DNA of 64,000 nucleotides from Caulobacter sp. FWC2. Its GTDB lineage: Bacteria > Pseudomonadota > Alphaproteobacteria > Caulobacterales > Caulobacteraceae. The stretch covers positions 4,588,001-4,652,000 of the forward strand of contig NZ_PEBF01000001.1 of NCBI RefSeq assembly GCF_002742625.1, read 5' to 3'. The notes under the pieces were generated by a model, which was not told the origin of the DNA, did not search any database, and was given only the letters and a program-made list of their open reading frames with translations. The position numbers were made by a program, and so were the translations under genes. This document shows positions 26,690 to 35,515 of the stretch, piece by piece; position 1 is the first letter of the stretch; every line of letters starts with the position of its first letter.

Positions 26690-28671
26690 CAGGCGGTCGC
26701 GGCCTCCGGAGCGGGTTTGGCCACGCCCTGATTGCGGGCGATATCGGGCGGCGTAGCGTCGGCCTTCAGGACGCGGAGGGCTTCCTCAAGCGACAGGATG
26801 TTCTGACCTTCACCGCCGAGGCGACGAAGGGCCAGTTGACCCGTCTCAGCTTCCTTACGACCCACCACCGCGATCACAGGCACCTTGGCGAGGCTGTGCT
26901 CGCGAATCTTGTAGTTAATTTTCTCATTACGCAGATCCACTTCCGCGCGCATCCCCAAGCTCGTCAATTTTTCGACGACCTCACGGGCGTAATCATCGGC
27001 GTCGGACGTGATCGTGGCCACGACAACCTGAGTCGGCGCCAGCCAGACAGGCAGGGCGCCCGCGAAGTTTTCCAACAGGATGCCGATGAAACGCTCGAAG
27101 GACCCCAAGATCGCCCGGTGAAGCATCACAGGACGCTTCTTGGAACCATCCTCCGAAACGTACTCAGCGTCCAATCGTTCCGGCAAAACAAAATCGAGTT
27201 GCAGCGTGCCGCACTGCCAGACGCGACCAATGGCATCCTTCAGCGAGAACTCAAGCTTCGGGCCATAGAAGGCGCCTTCACCTGGCTGCAGCACCAAGGT
27301 CTCGCCCGCTGCTTCAGCGGCGGCGGACAGAGCGGCCTCGGCCTTGTCCCAGACCTCGTCCGATCCTGCGCGCAGTTCAGGACGCGTGGAGAACTTGGTG
27401 TCGGCAAGCGTCATCCCGAGGTCGTTATAGACCGAGCGCAACAATTCGATGAAGCGGGCGCTTTCTTCCGTGACCTGCTCTTCTCGGCAGAAGATGTGGG
27501 CGTCGTCCTGGGTGAAGGCGCGCACCCGCATGATGCCGTGCATGGCGCCCGAGGGCTCGTAGCGGTGGCAGGCGCCGAACTCGGCCATGCGCAGCGGCAG
27601 CTCGCGATAGCTCTTCTGGCCAACGTTGAAGATCTGGATGTGGCCGGGGCAGTTCATCGGCTTGACCGCCAGGATCTCGCCCTCGGCGCTCTCGCACATG
27701 AACATGGCGTGGCCGAACTTCTCGGCGTGGCCCGACTTCTCCCACAGGCTCTTGTCGAGGATCTGCGGCGTCTTCACTTCCTTGTAGCCGGCCGCGTCCA
27801 GGCGACGGCGCATGTAGTCCTCGAGCACGCGGTACAGGGCCCAGCCCTTGGCGTGCCAGAACACCATGCCCTTGCCCTCTTCCTGGATGTGGAAGAGGTC
27901 CATCGTCTTGCCCAGCTTGCGGTGATCGCGACGCTCGGCTTCCTCGATGCGCTTCAGATAGGCTTCCAGGTCGGCTTCCGAGGCCCAGCTGGTGCCGTAG
28001 ATGCGCTGCAGCTGGGCGTTGTTCTGGTCGCCACGCCAGTAGGCGCCGGCCAGCTTGGTCAGCTTGAAGGCCTTGCCGACCGCCTTGGTCGAGGGAAGGT
28101 GAGGCCCGCGGCACAGATCCTTCCACTTCTCGCCCTGGTGATAGACCGTGATCGTGTCGCTGACCGGCAGGTCGCGGATGATCTGGGCCTTGTAGCTTTC
28201 GCCCATGGCCTCGAAGTCGGCGATGGCGGCGTCGCGATCGACCTCTTCGCGGCGGATCTTCTCGTCGCGATCGACGATCTGACGCATCCGCTCCTCGATC
28301 TTCGGCAGATCTTCCAGGCTGAACGGCTCGTCACGCGCGAAGTCGTAATAGAAGCCGTCCTCGACGTTCGGACCGATCGTGACCTGGGTGCCGGGGAACA
28401 GCTCCTGCACCGCCTCGGCCAGGACGTGGGCCGTGTCGTGACGGATGACCTCCAGGGCGTCCGGCGACTCGCGCGTGATGATCTCGAACTTGCGGTCGCC
28501 GGCCAGCAGGTCGGCCGTCAGCGGACGGTCGAGGTCCAGCAGCACGCCGTCCAGCTTGATCAGCAGCGCCTTCTTCTCGAGGGACTTGGAGATGGCGGCG
28601 GCGACGTCGCGCCCCGTCGAGCCATCAGGGTACTGACGGGCCGAGCCATCGGGGAAAACCAGATCGATCAT
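26689..28671 (-). CDS. thrS: Threonyl-tRNA synthetase
   Basis: Class II synthetase of 660 residues with the full bacterial layout: TGS domain (about 1-62), editing/SAD domain ([19 protein letters not shown], with the HxxxH-type metal/editing site), catalytic core from about 250 (motif-2 region [11 protein letters not shown], zinc ligands in MNCPGH and DDAHIFC), and an anticodon-binding domain starting [15 protein letters not shown]. Its start overlaps the yidD stop and its end overlaps the GT2 start. No T-box is visible, as expected for a gram-negative bacterium. Confidence 0.98.
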   Translation of the reverse strand: MIDLVFPDGSARQYPDGSTGRDVAAAISKSLEKKALLIKLDGVLLDLDRPLTADLLAGDRKFEIITRESPDALEVIRHDTAHVLAEAVQELFPGTQVTIGPNVEDGFYYDFARDEPFSLEDLPKIEERMRQIVDRDEKIRREEVDRDAAIADFEAMGESYKAQIIRDLPVSDTITVYHQGEKWKDLCRGPHLPSTKAVGKAFKLTKLAGAYWRGDQNNAQLQRIYGTSWASEADLEAYLKRIEEAERRDHRKLGKTMDLFHIQEEGKGMVFWHAKGWALYRVLEDYMRRRLDAAGYKEVKTPQILDKSLWEKSGHAEKFGHAMFMCESAEGEILAVKPMNCPGHIQIFNVGQKSYRELPLRMAEFGACHRYEPSGAMHGIMRVRAFTQDDAHIFCREEQVTEESARFIELLRSVYNDLGMTLADTKFSTRPELRAGSDEVWDKAEAALSAAAEAAGETLVLQPGEGAFYGPKLEFSLKDAIGRVWQCGTLQLDFVLPERLDAEYVSEDGSKKRPVMLHRAILGSFERFIGILLENFAGALPVWLAPTQVVVATITSDADDYAREVVEKLTSLGMRAEVDLRNEKINYKIREHSLAKVPVIAVVGRKEAETGQLALRRLGGEGQNILSLEEALRVLKADATPPDIARNQGVAKPAPEAATA

Positions 28672-28922
28672 TCTTCACATATCCACTTGCGTGGCTGGTG
28701 TCGCGGCGGCGGCGGGTCGTACCCAGATCCACCTAACGGATTGCATCGGCAAATCCGTCGCAACGCCAACCAGGAACCCTTGAGCGGGCCATGATCCTTG
28801 AGGGCGGCCGCCGCGTACTCCGAACAACTCGGCGCGAAGCGGCACTGACGCCCTATCAGAGGCGAGAGCGTCAACTTGTAGGCGCGAAGGCCAAGGTCGA
28901 CGGTGCGGTCGTAGAAGGTCAT
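28668..28922 (-). CDS. yidD: Membrane protein insertion efficiency factor
   Basis: An 84-residue YidD protein that helps YidC-dependent membrane insertion. The family core is evident: [26 protein letters not shown], then [18 protein letters not shown], with the conserved cysteines. The ATG at 28922 matches the usual N terminus (hydrophobic-basic start). It usually sits next to rnpA and yidC; here it is in front of thrS, which overlaps it by ATGA. Confidence 0.95.
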   Translation of the reverse strand: MTFYDRTVDLGLRAYKLTLSPLIGRQCRFAPSCSEYAAAALKDHGPLKGSWLALRRICRCNPLGGSGYDPPPPRHQPRKWICEE

Positions 28923-28974
28923 GCCGGCGCGCGACTTTATTGCAATGCGGTTACACACTCCCCGGAGGGAGGGA

Positions 28975-29436
28975 TCAAGCCGCGCCGGCGGTGCTAGTTC
29001 GCGTTTCGGAGACAGCTGTGGCCTTACGGACAGCCTCCACCGTCGCTTCAAACGCCAAAAGCGTCGAGGCATGACGGGCGGGATAGTCCTTGACCGGCTC
29101 CAGCACGGCGAGCTCCGCAAACCGGCCCGCAGGGTGCGGACCGTTCGTCTTAAGCATAGCGGCAAGAGAGTCGCGCGCCAACTCGATGTCGGAAAGTTCC
29201 GCGCCGATGACATGGGCGCCCAGGATCGCGGCGGCGGCCTGGCCCAGGGCGCAGGCCGAAACCTCCTGGGCGTAGTCGACGACCCTGCCGTCCTTCACGA
29301 CCACGTCGACGACGATGCGGCTGCCGCACAGCTTGGCGTGCTTCTCGCTGCTGGCGTCGGGCGCGGACAGGCGTCCGGCTCGCGGCATGTTGGCCACGAG
29401 CGTCAGGATCCTGGCGCTGTAGAGGTCGTCGATCAT
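28975..29436 (-). CDS. NifU/IscU-like iron-sulfur scaffold protein
   Basis: A 153-residue protein with the NifU-N fold. Two of the three cluster cysteines of IscU are in place (KLCGSR and SACALGQ), but at the third site the sequence reads YPARHASTLL, with Ala/Ser where Cys is expected. The VVVKDGRVVDYAQEV segment and LGAHVIGAELSDIE are family-typical. It may therefore be an alphaproteobacterial subtype with a different ligand or a non-scaffold role. It lies 52 bp before yidD in the minus-strand run. Confidence 0.85.
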   Translation of the reverse strand: MIDDLYSARILTLVANMPRAGRLSAPDASSEKHAKLCGSRIVVDVVVKDGRVVDYAQEVSACALGQAAAAILGAHVIGAELSDIELARDSLAAMLKTNGPHPAGRFAELAVLEPVKDYPARHASTLLAFEATVEAVRKATAVSETRTSTAGAA

Positions 29437-29460
29437 CCCAAACCTTCGATAAGGGCTGGC

Positions 29461-29922
29461 CTAAGATGGGGTCTTCTGGCGCTCGGACCAGATAGCCTCG
29501 GCGCGGTCGCGCACGGCCTCGCCCATCTCCGTGAAGGCGGCGCGCAGCTGGCGACGCTCCTCGCGCGAGACGAACCGCAGCAGCAAGCCCATGAACAACT
29601 CGCCGTTGGAGAAGGTCGCGTTCTGGGGACCCATGCTCTCGATCTCGAGATAACGGATGGCCGTCACGAAGCCGCCCATCCGGCTGGAGCGCCAGTGCAG
29701 TTGCTCATAGGGCACCCAGTCCTGGACGATCGGCGCGATGACCTTGGCGGGCTGGCCCGGCAGGTGCTGCTCCAGCGTCAGGGTCGTGCCGATCTTCATC
29801 TGCCCCTCGGCCTTGCGGTAGAGGGGGTTCCAGTGATGCCAGGTCTCGAAGTCGGACACGACTTCCCAGACGATCTCGGCGGGGGCCTGGACGCCCAGGC
29901 GATGTTCGACGGCGCGCTTCAT
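29461..29922 (-). CDS. SRPBCC (START-like) domain protein
   Basis: A 153-residue single-domain protein of the polyketide cyclase/START-like superfamily: the N-terminal VEHRLGVQAPAEIVWEVV and SDFETWHHWNPLYRKAEGQ are the family's strand 1 and helix with its conserved W-N-P, and the end is a long amphipathic helix (RRQLRAAFTEMGEAVRDRAE). Such proteins bind a hydrophobic ligand in a central cavity; ligand unknown. It sits between cysS and the Fe-S scaffold gene in the same direction. Confidence 0.88.
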   Translation of the reverse strand: MKRAVEHRLGVQAPAEIVWEVVSDFETWHHWNPLYRKAEGQMKIGTTLTLEQHLPGQPAKVIAPIVQDWVPYEQLHWRSSRMGGFVTAIRYLEIESMGPQNATFSNGELFMGLLLRFVSREERRQLRAAFTEMGEAVRDRAEAIWSERQKTPS

Positions 29923-29979
29923 GACGCGGGACTTACCACTACGGCGCGCGGACGCTCAACTTGGCTCATAGGACGACGC

Positions 29980-31371
29980 TCAGTCCTTCATGCGCCAGGT
30001 CGCGCCCGACGGGCCGTCCATGACCACCACGCCCAGGGCGTCGATCTCGGCGCGGATGGCGTCGGCGGCGGCCCAGTCCTTGGCGGCGCGAGCGGCCAGG
30101 CGCTTGGCCAGCAGATCCTCGACCTGGGCCTTCAGCTCGTCGGACGCATCGCCCTCGAACCAGCTGTCCGGATCGGCCTGCAGGAAGCCCAGCAGGGCGC
30201 CGGCCTCGATCAGGCGGGCCTTGTTGGCGGCGATGGCGACCGTGTCGCCGGCCGTCACGGCCCGTTCGATGGCGCTGGAGACCTCGAAGAAGCTCGACAC
30301 CGCCAGCGGCGTGTTGAGGTCGTCCATCAGGGCGGCGACCACCTCTTCCGGAGCCTCCATGGCCTGATCCAGCGGCACGTCCTTGGCGCGGCGCAGGGCG
30401 CCGTACAGGCGGTCCAGCGACTTCTTGGACTGCTCCAGAAGCTCCGGCGTCCAGTCCAGCGGCTGGCGATAGTGGGCCGACAGCAGCGCCCAGCGGATCA
30501 CCTCGCCCGGGACGTTCTTCAGCAGCTCGTGCGGGATGACGACATTGCCCAGGCTCTTGGACATCTTCTCGCCGGCCATGTCGAGGAAGCCGTTGTGCAT
30601 CCAGTAGTTGGCCAGGACCGGCGTGCCGTGGGCGCAACGGCTCTGGGCGACCTCGTTCTCGTGGTGCGGGAAGGTCAGGTCGATGCCGCCGGCATGGATG
30701 TCGATGGTGTCGCCCAGCGTCTTCTCGATCATCGCCGAGCATTCTATGTGCCAGCCCGGACGACCCGCGCCCCAGGGGCTTTCCCACTCGGGCTCGTTTT
30801 CCTTCGAAGGCTTCCACAGCACGAAGTCGGCCGGGTGGCGCTTGTACGGCGCGACCTCGACGCGGGCCCCGGCGATCATGTCGTCGAGATCCCGGCCCGA
30901 CAGCTGGCCGTAGTCGGCGAAGCTTTGGGTGTCGAACAGCACGTGGCCTTCGGCGGCGTAGGCGCTGCCGTTGTCGACCAGCTTGCCGATCATATCGACG
31001 ATCGCGGCGATATGGTCGGTGGCGCGCGGCTCGAGATTGGGCCGCAGCGCGCCCAGGGCGTCGGCGTCCTGGTGATAGGCGGCGAGGTAGCGCTCGGTGA
31101 TCACCGAGATGTCGACGCCTTCCTCGGCGGCCTTCTTGTTGATCTTGTCGTCCACGTCCGTGACGTTGCGGGCATAGGCCACCGCATCCTCGCCATAGAG
31201 ACTGCGCAGGACGCGATACAGCACGTCGAACACCACGACGGGCCGGAAATTGCCGATGTGGGCGTGGTTCCAGACCGTCGGACCGCACACGTACATCGTC
31301 ACCCGCTTGGGATCGGCGGGAACGAAGTCGCGCTTCTCGCGCGCCAGGGTGTCGTGGATCTTCAGGGTCAT
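29980..31371 (-). CDS. cysS: Cysteinyl-tRNA synthetase
   Basis: Class I synthetase of 463 residues. Motifs: zinc-binding YVCGPTVWN, HIGH as HAHIGN, the WHIECSAM region with HAGGIDLTFPHHENE (zinc ligands), and KMSKS as EKMSKSLGNVV. The ATG at 31371 was chosen because translation from 31455 adds a Gly/Pro/Cys extension that is not conserved. It is the first gene of the minus-strand run cysS, SRPBCC, scaffold, yidD, thrS, GT2 and is divergent from folE. Confidence 0.97.
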   Translation of the reverse strand: MTLKIHDTLAREKRDFVPADPKRVTMYVCGPTVWNHAHIGNFRPVVVFDVLYRVLRSLYGEDAVAYARNVTDVDDKINKKAAEEGVDISVITERYLAAYHQDADALGALRPNLEPRATDHIAAIVDMIGKLVDNGSAYAAEGHVLFDTQSFADYGQLSGRDLDDMIAGARVEVAPYKRHPADFVLWKPSKENEPEWESPWGAGRPGWHIECSAMIEKTLGDTIDIHAGGIDLTFPHHENEVAQSRCAHGTPVLANYWMHNGFLDMAGEKMSKSLGNVVIPHELLKNVPGEVIRWALLSAHYRQPLDWTPELLEQSKKSLDRLYGALRRAKDVPLDQAMEAPEEVVAALMDDLNTPLAVSSFFEVSSAIERAVTAGDTVAIAANKARLIEAGALLGFLQADPDSWFEGDASDELKAQVEDLLAKRLAARAAKDWAAADAIRAEIDALGVVVMDGPSGATWRMKD

Positions 31372-31569
31372 TGGGTCGCAGCAACCTAACGTAACGGAGG
31401 TGTTGCCCCCGAAAGGGGCCGGCCCCATATATCGTCCTGATACGGTAAGGGCCATGTCGCGATGCGTCTAAATCGCTCCCTGCGCCGTATATGAAACGGG
31501 TGGCACGCGTAATTCCGGAGCGAGAGGCGCTTCGGCGCAACTCAGCCCGTGGAAAGACCTCTGAAAAAC

Positions 31570-32223
31570 ATGGACGCCTTGTCCCGCGAGCGAACCCTGA
31601 TCGGCGCCCCCTTCTCTGAAAATGGGGACACCGGTCTTGATCTTGAACCCGGTCAACGCCCCACCCGAGACGAGGCCATGGCCGCCGTCCGGACCCTGCT
31701 GGCCTGGGCCGGCGACAATCCGGACCGTGAAGGCCTGCTCGACACGCCCCAGCGTGTGGTCGACGCTTATGGCGAATGGTTCGCCGGCTATCAGGGCGAT
31801 CCGGCCAAGGAGCTGTCGCGCACCTTCGAGGACGTCCAGGGCTATGACGACATGGTCATGCTGCGGGGCATCGACGTGCAGAGCCACTGCGAGCACCACA
31901 TGGCGCCGTTCCTGGGCAAGGCCTGGGTGGCGTACATGCCGACCGGCAAGGTCGTCGGCCTCTCCAAGCTGGCGCGCCTGGTCGAGATCTTCGCCAAGCG
32001 TCTGCAGACCCAAGAAACCATGACCATGCAGGTCGCCGACGCCATCGAGGACCATCTCTCGGCCGCCGGCGTCGCCGTGCTGATCGACGCCGAGCACCAG
32101 TGCATGTCGACGCGCGGCGTCCACCACCACGACGTCTCGACCATCACCACCCAGTTCCGCGGCGTGTTCAAGACCGACAAGGTCCTGCAGCAGCGGTTCA
32201 TGGATTTGGTGACGCGGAAGTAA
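31570..32223 (+). CDS. folE: GTP cyclohydrolase I
   Basis: Converts GTP to dihydroneopterin triphosphate, the first step of folate synthesis. The 217-residue protein has the zinc ligands in [10 protein letters not shown] and HQCMSTRGV, and the signature [28 protein letters not shown] (split here for length: [15 protein letters not shown] and [13 protein letters not shown]). A start at the GTG at 31549 is possible; the ATG at 31570 is preferred because GGAAAG precedes it at a suitable distance. Confidence 0.96.
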   Translation: MDALSRERTLIGAPFSENGDTGLDLEPGQRPTRDEAMAAVRTLLAWAGDNPDREGLLDTPQRVVDAYGEWFAGYQGDPAKELSRTFEDVQGYDDMVMLRGIDVQSHCEHHMAPFLGKAWVAYMPTGKVVGLSKLARLVEIFAKRLQTQETMTMQVADAIEDHLSAAGVAVLIDAEHQCMSTRGVHHHDVSTITTQFRGVFKTDKVLQQRFMDLVTRK

Positions 32224-32230
32224 GCGGTCG

Positions 32231-32352
32231 ATCCTCCCCCGTATCACGGGGGAGGTGGCCCAGAGGGCCGGAGGGGGCCGGCACGGCCGAGCTCCAGCTT
32301 GCCCCCTCCGTCGGCTCCGCCGACACCTCCCCCGCAACGCGGGGGAGGATCT
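32231..32352. repeat. Family A palindromic repeat
   Basis: CCTCCCCCGTATCACGGGGG and CCTCCCCCGCAACGCGGGGG form the end hairpins; the centre has the same GGTGGCCCAGAGGGCCGGAG core as the copy at 666-783, plus GTCGGCTCCGCCGAC. It fills the convergent gap between folE and the DUF817 gene. Confidence 0.85.
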
Positions 32353-32358
32353 TGTCCC

Positions 32359-33243
32359 CTAAGCCGCCCGCCAGATTCCCTCGCGCAGCCGCGCCACGCA
32401 GGCGTCGACCGGCCGGTGGACCAGCGTCACCAGCACGAAGCTGATCAGCATCAGAAGATACCAGGCGCCTATCTTCTCGATCGGCACCAGATGCCAGCCC
32501 TTGGCCTGGCTGGGATAGATCCAGGCTCCGGCGAAGGTGCCGAGGTTCTCGGCGAACCAGATGAACAGCGAGACCAGCACCGCGCCCATCAGCATCGGCA
32601 TGCGGCGCGCGGTCTGATCGGGCGTGAACACGAACCACGTCCGCCCGAACAGGATCGCCGAGAGGGCGAACAGGCCCATCCGGAAATCGACGATGTAGTG
32701 GTGACTGAAAAAGTTGGCGTAGATCAGCACCGCCAGGATGTGGGTGCTCCAGAACGGCGGATAGCGCACGAAGGTGATGTCGAACAGCCGCCAGATCCGG
32801 GCGATGTAGCTGCCGACGCAGGCGTACATGAACCCCGTGAACAGCGGCACGCCGCCGATCCGCAAAAGGCTGGGCTCGGGATAGATCCACGAGCCGTGGG
32901 CGGTCTTGAACAGCTCCATGAGCGTGCCGACGGCATGGAACATGAAGATGACCATCGCCTCTTCCCAGCGCTCCAGCTTCAGGGCCAGCAGCATCGCCTG
33001 GATGGCGACGGCGGCGATGACCAGGAAGTCGTAACGCGCCAGCGGCGCGCCGGCCGGCCAGAACAGGTGGGTGCCGACCAGCAGGGCCAGCATCAGGCCG
33101 CCGAACAGGCAGGCCCAGGCCTGCTTCAGCCCGAACAGCAGGAACTCGTAGGCATAGCCGTTCCAGCGCGACTGGCGCGCCCACGGCCTGGCCCTCTCGT
33201 CCAGCGCCGCCACGCCGGCCTTGATGCGGTCTTTGAGGTTCAT
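32359..33243 (-). CDS. DUF817 membrane protein
   Basis: A 294-residue integral membrane protein with about eight hydrophobic segments. Family-typical stretches include FLLFGLKQAWACLFGGLMLA, MELFKTAHGSWIYPEPSLLR, PLFTGFMYACVGSYIARIWR, FFSHHYIVDFRMGLFALS and IWFAENLGTFAGAWIYPSQ. The polar residues kept within membrane segments (HHY, GSW-Y-P, GAW-Y-P) suggest an enzyme or transporter, but no function is known. Confidence 0.9.
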   Translation of the reverse strand: MNLKDRIKAGVAALDERARPWARQSRWNGYAYEFLLFGLKQAWACLFGGLMLALLVGTHLFWPAGAPLARYDFLVIAAVAIQAMLLALKLERWEEAMVIFMFHAVGTLMELFKTAHGSWIYPEPSLLRIGGVPLFTGFMYACVGSYIARIWRLFDITFVRYPPFWSTHILAVLIYANFFSHHYIVDFRMGLFALSAILFGRTWFVFTPDQTARRMPMLMGAVLVSLFIWFAENLGTFAGAWIYPSQAKGWHLVPIEKIGAWYLLMLISFVLVTLVHRPVDACVARLREGIWRAA

Positions 33244-33307
33244 CTCTTCCCCGTGAGATCGGCGCGGAAGCTAGCGCAGGCTCAAGCCCTGCGCCATATG
33301 TGGCGCC

Positions 33308-33706
33308 ATGAGCACCGACCTGTTCCCCCAAGCCTACAGTAAGCACGACCTGGAGCGCGGCTCGGCCCTCGCCCCGCGCTTCAACGCCGACGGCCTGGTC
33401 GTCGCCGTGGCCCAGCATGCCGACTCCGGCGAGATCCTGATGCTGGCCTGGATGAACGCCGAAGCCCTCAAGCTGACGGTCGAGACCAACATCGCTCACT
33501 ACTTCAGCCGCTCGCGCAACGAACTCTGGAAAAAGGGCGAGACCAGCGGCCAGCTGCAGGACGTGGTCGAGTTGCGGGTCGACTGCGACCAGGACGCGGT
33601 GCTGCTGAAGGTGCGTCCGCGTGGCGACGGCGGCGCCTGCCACGTCGGCTTCCGCTCGTGCTTCTATCGCGTGCTGGAAGACGGCGCGCTGGTCGAGAAG
33701 CCCTGA
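33308..33706 (+). CDS. hisI: Phosphoribosyl-AMP cyclohydrolase
   Basis: Third step of histidine synthesis, opening the purine ring of PR-AMP. The 132-residue stand-alone form (no HisE fusion) has [36 protein letters not shown] and [12 protein letters not shown] with the zinc-binding cysteines also in [14 protein letters not shown]. Its last 43 bp overlap the 3' end of the convergent acyltransferase gene. Confidence 0.96.
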   Translation: MSTDLFPQAYSKHDLERGSALAPRFNADGLVVAVAQHADSGEILMLAWMNAEALKLTVETNIAHYFSRSRNELWKKGETSGQLQDVVELRVDCDQDAVLLKVRPRGDGGACHVGFRSCFYRVLEDGALVEKP

Positions 33707-34695
33707 GGCTTTCGACGTAGTAGCCGCGCGGCCCAGGGCTCGAACCAGCGGTGCGCGGCCCAGGACGCGCCCAGCGCCAACGGGATCGCCAGGCCGTTCA
33801 ACTTCCAATGCGCCAGGCCCATCACGATCGGGATGTGCAGGGCGTAGAGCGCGTAGGACATCCCCGCCAAGCCATTCAGCGGCGGCCTTAACGCCCGGCC
33901 CACCTCCGCCCGCGCCGCCGAGGCGACCAGCAGTGGGAAGACGACCAGGGCGGCGACCAGATCGAACACCGCCCGCCCGGCCGCCGGGACCGGCGGCGAC
34001 AGCGCCAGCACCACCGCCGCCAGGATCGCCAGGATCGGCGCAGCCGGGATCTTCAGCCGTCCCTCGCCCATCAGCCTCGCCAGCAGCACGCCGGCGAAGA
34101 AGCCGTAGATCACGCGCGGCGCGCCGGCCCACCAGTTGAAACCATAGGGACCCAACGAGCCCGTGCCGTAGGTCAGGGTCAGCGCCACGTGCGCGACGCC
34201 GCCGACGACGACCAGCGCCGCCAGCCATCGGGTCGTCAGCCACGGGGCGACCACCGCATAGACCAGGTTGGCCGCCAGCTCCCACATCAGCGACCACTGC
34301 GGGCCGTTCAGCGGGAAGACGTCGCGACCGCCGTTGAACGGGATAAAGGTCAGGCCCAGGACCATCAGCAGCAGGGTCGTCCCCGGGTCCGCGCCCTGGG
34401 CCAGCCAGATCCCCGCGCCGAGCAGCAGGCCCAGCAGCGCCATCGGGTAGAGGCGCTTCAGCCGCTTGAGCATGAAGCCCGCGCCCTCGCCGGCGGCCAG
34501 GCCCGCGTCATACGCCCGCGCCAGCACGAAGCCGCTGATCACGAAGAACAGGTCGACCGCCAGATAGCCGTGGCCCAGCACCTCGTAGGGCCCGATCGCT
34601 CGAGGAAAGGACAGGCCGCGCGCGTGGAAAGCCAGCACCAGCAGGGCGGCGAGGCCCCGCAGGGCGTCCAGGCCGGGGATGCGGCTTGCGGTCAT
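33664..34695 (-). CDS. Acyltransferase 3 family membrane protein
   Basis: A 343-residue membrane acyltransferase of the OafA/NodX type that acylates envelope or exported sugars. The N-terminal motif [20 protein letters not shown] carries the catalytic His, and [20 protein letters not shown] is the second family motif. About ten membrane helices follow; there is no C-terminal SGNH domain. The last residues ([12 protein letters not shown]) lie antisense to hisI and are probably not conserved. It is divergent from the LysE gene. Confidence 0.92.
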   Translation of the reverse strand: MTASRIPGLDALRGLAALLVLAFHARGLSFPRAIGPYEVLGHGYLAVDLFFVISGFVLARAYDAGLAAGEGAGFMLKRLKRLYPMALLGLLLGAGIWLAQGADPGTTLLLMVLGLTFIPFNGGRDVFPLNGPQWSLMWELAANLVYAVVAPWLTTRWLAALVVVGGVAHVALTLTYGTGSLGPYGFNWWAGAPRVIYGFFAGVLLARLMGEGRLKIPAAPILAILAAVVLALSPPVPAAGRAVFDLVAALVVFPLLVASAARAEVGRALRPPLNGLAGMSYALYALHIPIVMGLAHWKLNGLAIPLALGASWAAHRWFEPWAARLLRRKPQGFSTSAPSSSTR

Positions 34696-34754
34696 GATCG
34701 CATGACGCCATGGATTGGTTGAGAAACCCGGAAAGGCCCGCCCAGGACACCCCG

Positions 34755-35381
34755 ATGACCACGCCCGAGGCGCTTGTCGCCTTCACCCTGGCCGCCGGCC
34801 TGCTGACCCTGACCCCGGGCCTGGACACCGCCCTGGTGATCCGCACCGCCGCCGCCGAGGGGCCGCGCCGCGCGACGGGGGCGGCGATCGGGATCGGCCT
34901 GGGCTGCCTGATCTGGGGCGCGGCCGCCTCGTTCGGGGTCGGGGCGCTGCTGACGGCGTCCGAGCTGGCCTACACGGTGCTGAAGTGGACGGGCGCGGCC
35001 TACCTGGCCTGGACCGGGATCCGCATGATCCTCAAGCCCCGCGACGCCTTCGAGCCCGGCGAGATGAAGGCCATCGACGCCAGCCCGATCGCGGCCCTGC
35101 GGCGGGGCCTGCTGACCAACCTGCTCAATCCCAAGGTCGGGATCTTCTACGTGTCGTTCCTGCCCCAGTTCATCCCGGCCGGCGCCGATCCGGCCCGGTT
35201 CGGCCTGCTGCTGACCAGCATCCACGTGGTTGAAGGCCTGCTGTGGTTCGCCGCCCTGATCGCCGCGACGGTGCCGATCGCCGGCCTGCTGCGCGTGCCG
35301 GTCGTGGTGCGCTGGCTCGACCGGGTGACAGGCTGCGTGTTCGTGGCGTTCGGCCTGCGGCTGGCGCTGGAGCGGCGGTAG
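34755..35381 (+). CDS. LysE family translocator
   Basis: A 208-residue amino-acid exporter of the LysE/RhtB type with six membrane helices. The N-terminal family motif is LLTLTPGLDTALVIRTAAAEG followed by GAAIGIGLGCLIWG; the middle has LKWTGAAYLAWTGIRMI and NLLNPKVGIFYVSFLPQFI. The ATG at 34755 fits the family; a start at 34710 would add non-hydrophobic residues. Substrate unknown. Confidence 0.93.
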   Translation: MTTPEALVAFTLAAGLLTLTPGLDTALVIRTAAAEGPRRATGAAIGIGLGCLIWGAAASFGVGALLTASELAYTVLKWTGAAYLAWTGIRMILKPRDAFEPGEMKAIDASPIAALRRGLLTNLLNPKVGIFYVSFLPQFIPAGADPARFGLLLTSIHVVEGLLWFAALIAATVPIAGLLRVPVVVRWLDRVTGCVFVAFGLRLALERR

Positions 35382-35389
35382 GCAATTGC

Positions 35390-35512
35390 TCCTCCCCCTT
35401 CATGGGGGAGGTGTCGGCGAAGCCGGCGGAGGGGGCAGCGCAGGCGCCCTGCGGCGTCGGACCCCATCCACCACTTCGTGGTCCCCCTTCCCCATAGAGG
35501 GGAAGGAGAAGC
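35390..35512. repeat. Family A palindromic repeat
   Basis: CTCCTCCCCCTTCATGGGGG starts the left arm and CCCTTCCCCATAGAGGGGAA lies in the right arm, with inner inverted GGCGAAGCCGGCGGAGGGGG and GGACCCCATCC/CCACTTCGTGG segments. It occupies the convergent gap between the LysE and PhoD genes. Confidence 0.8.
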
Positions 35513-35515
35513 CGT

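Noticed and set aside
26836..31389. Long plus-strand open frames opposite thrS and cysS
   Set aside because: Antisense shadows of two complete synthetase genes; no conserved motifs.
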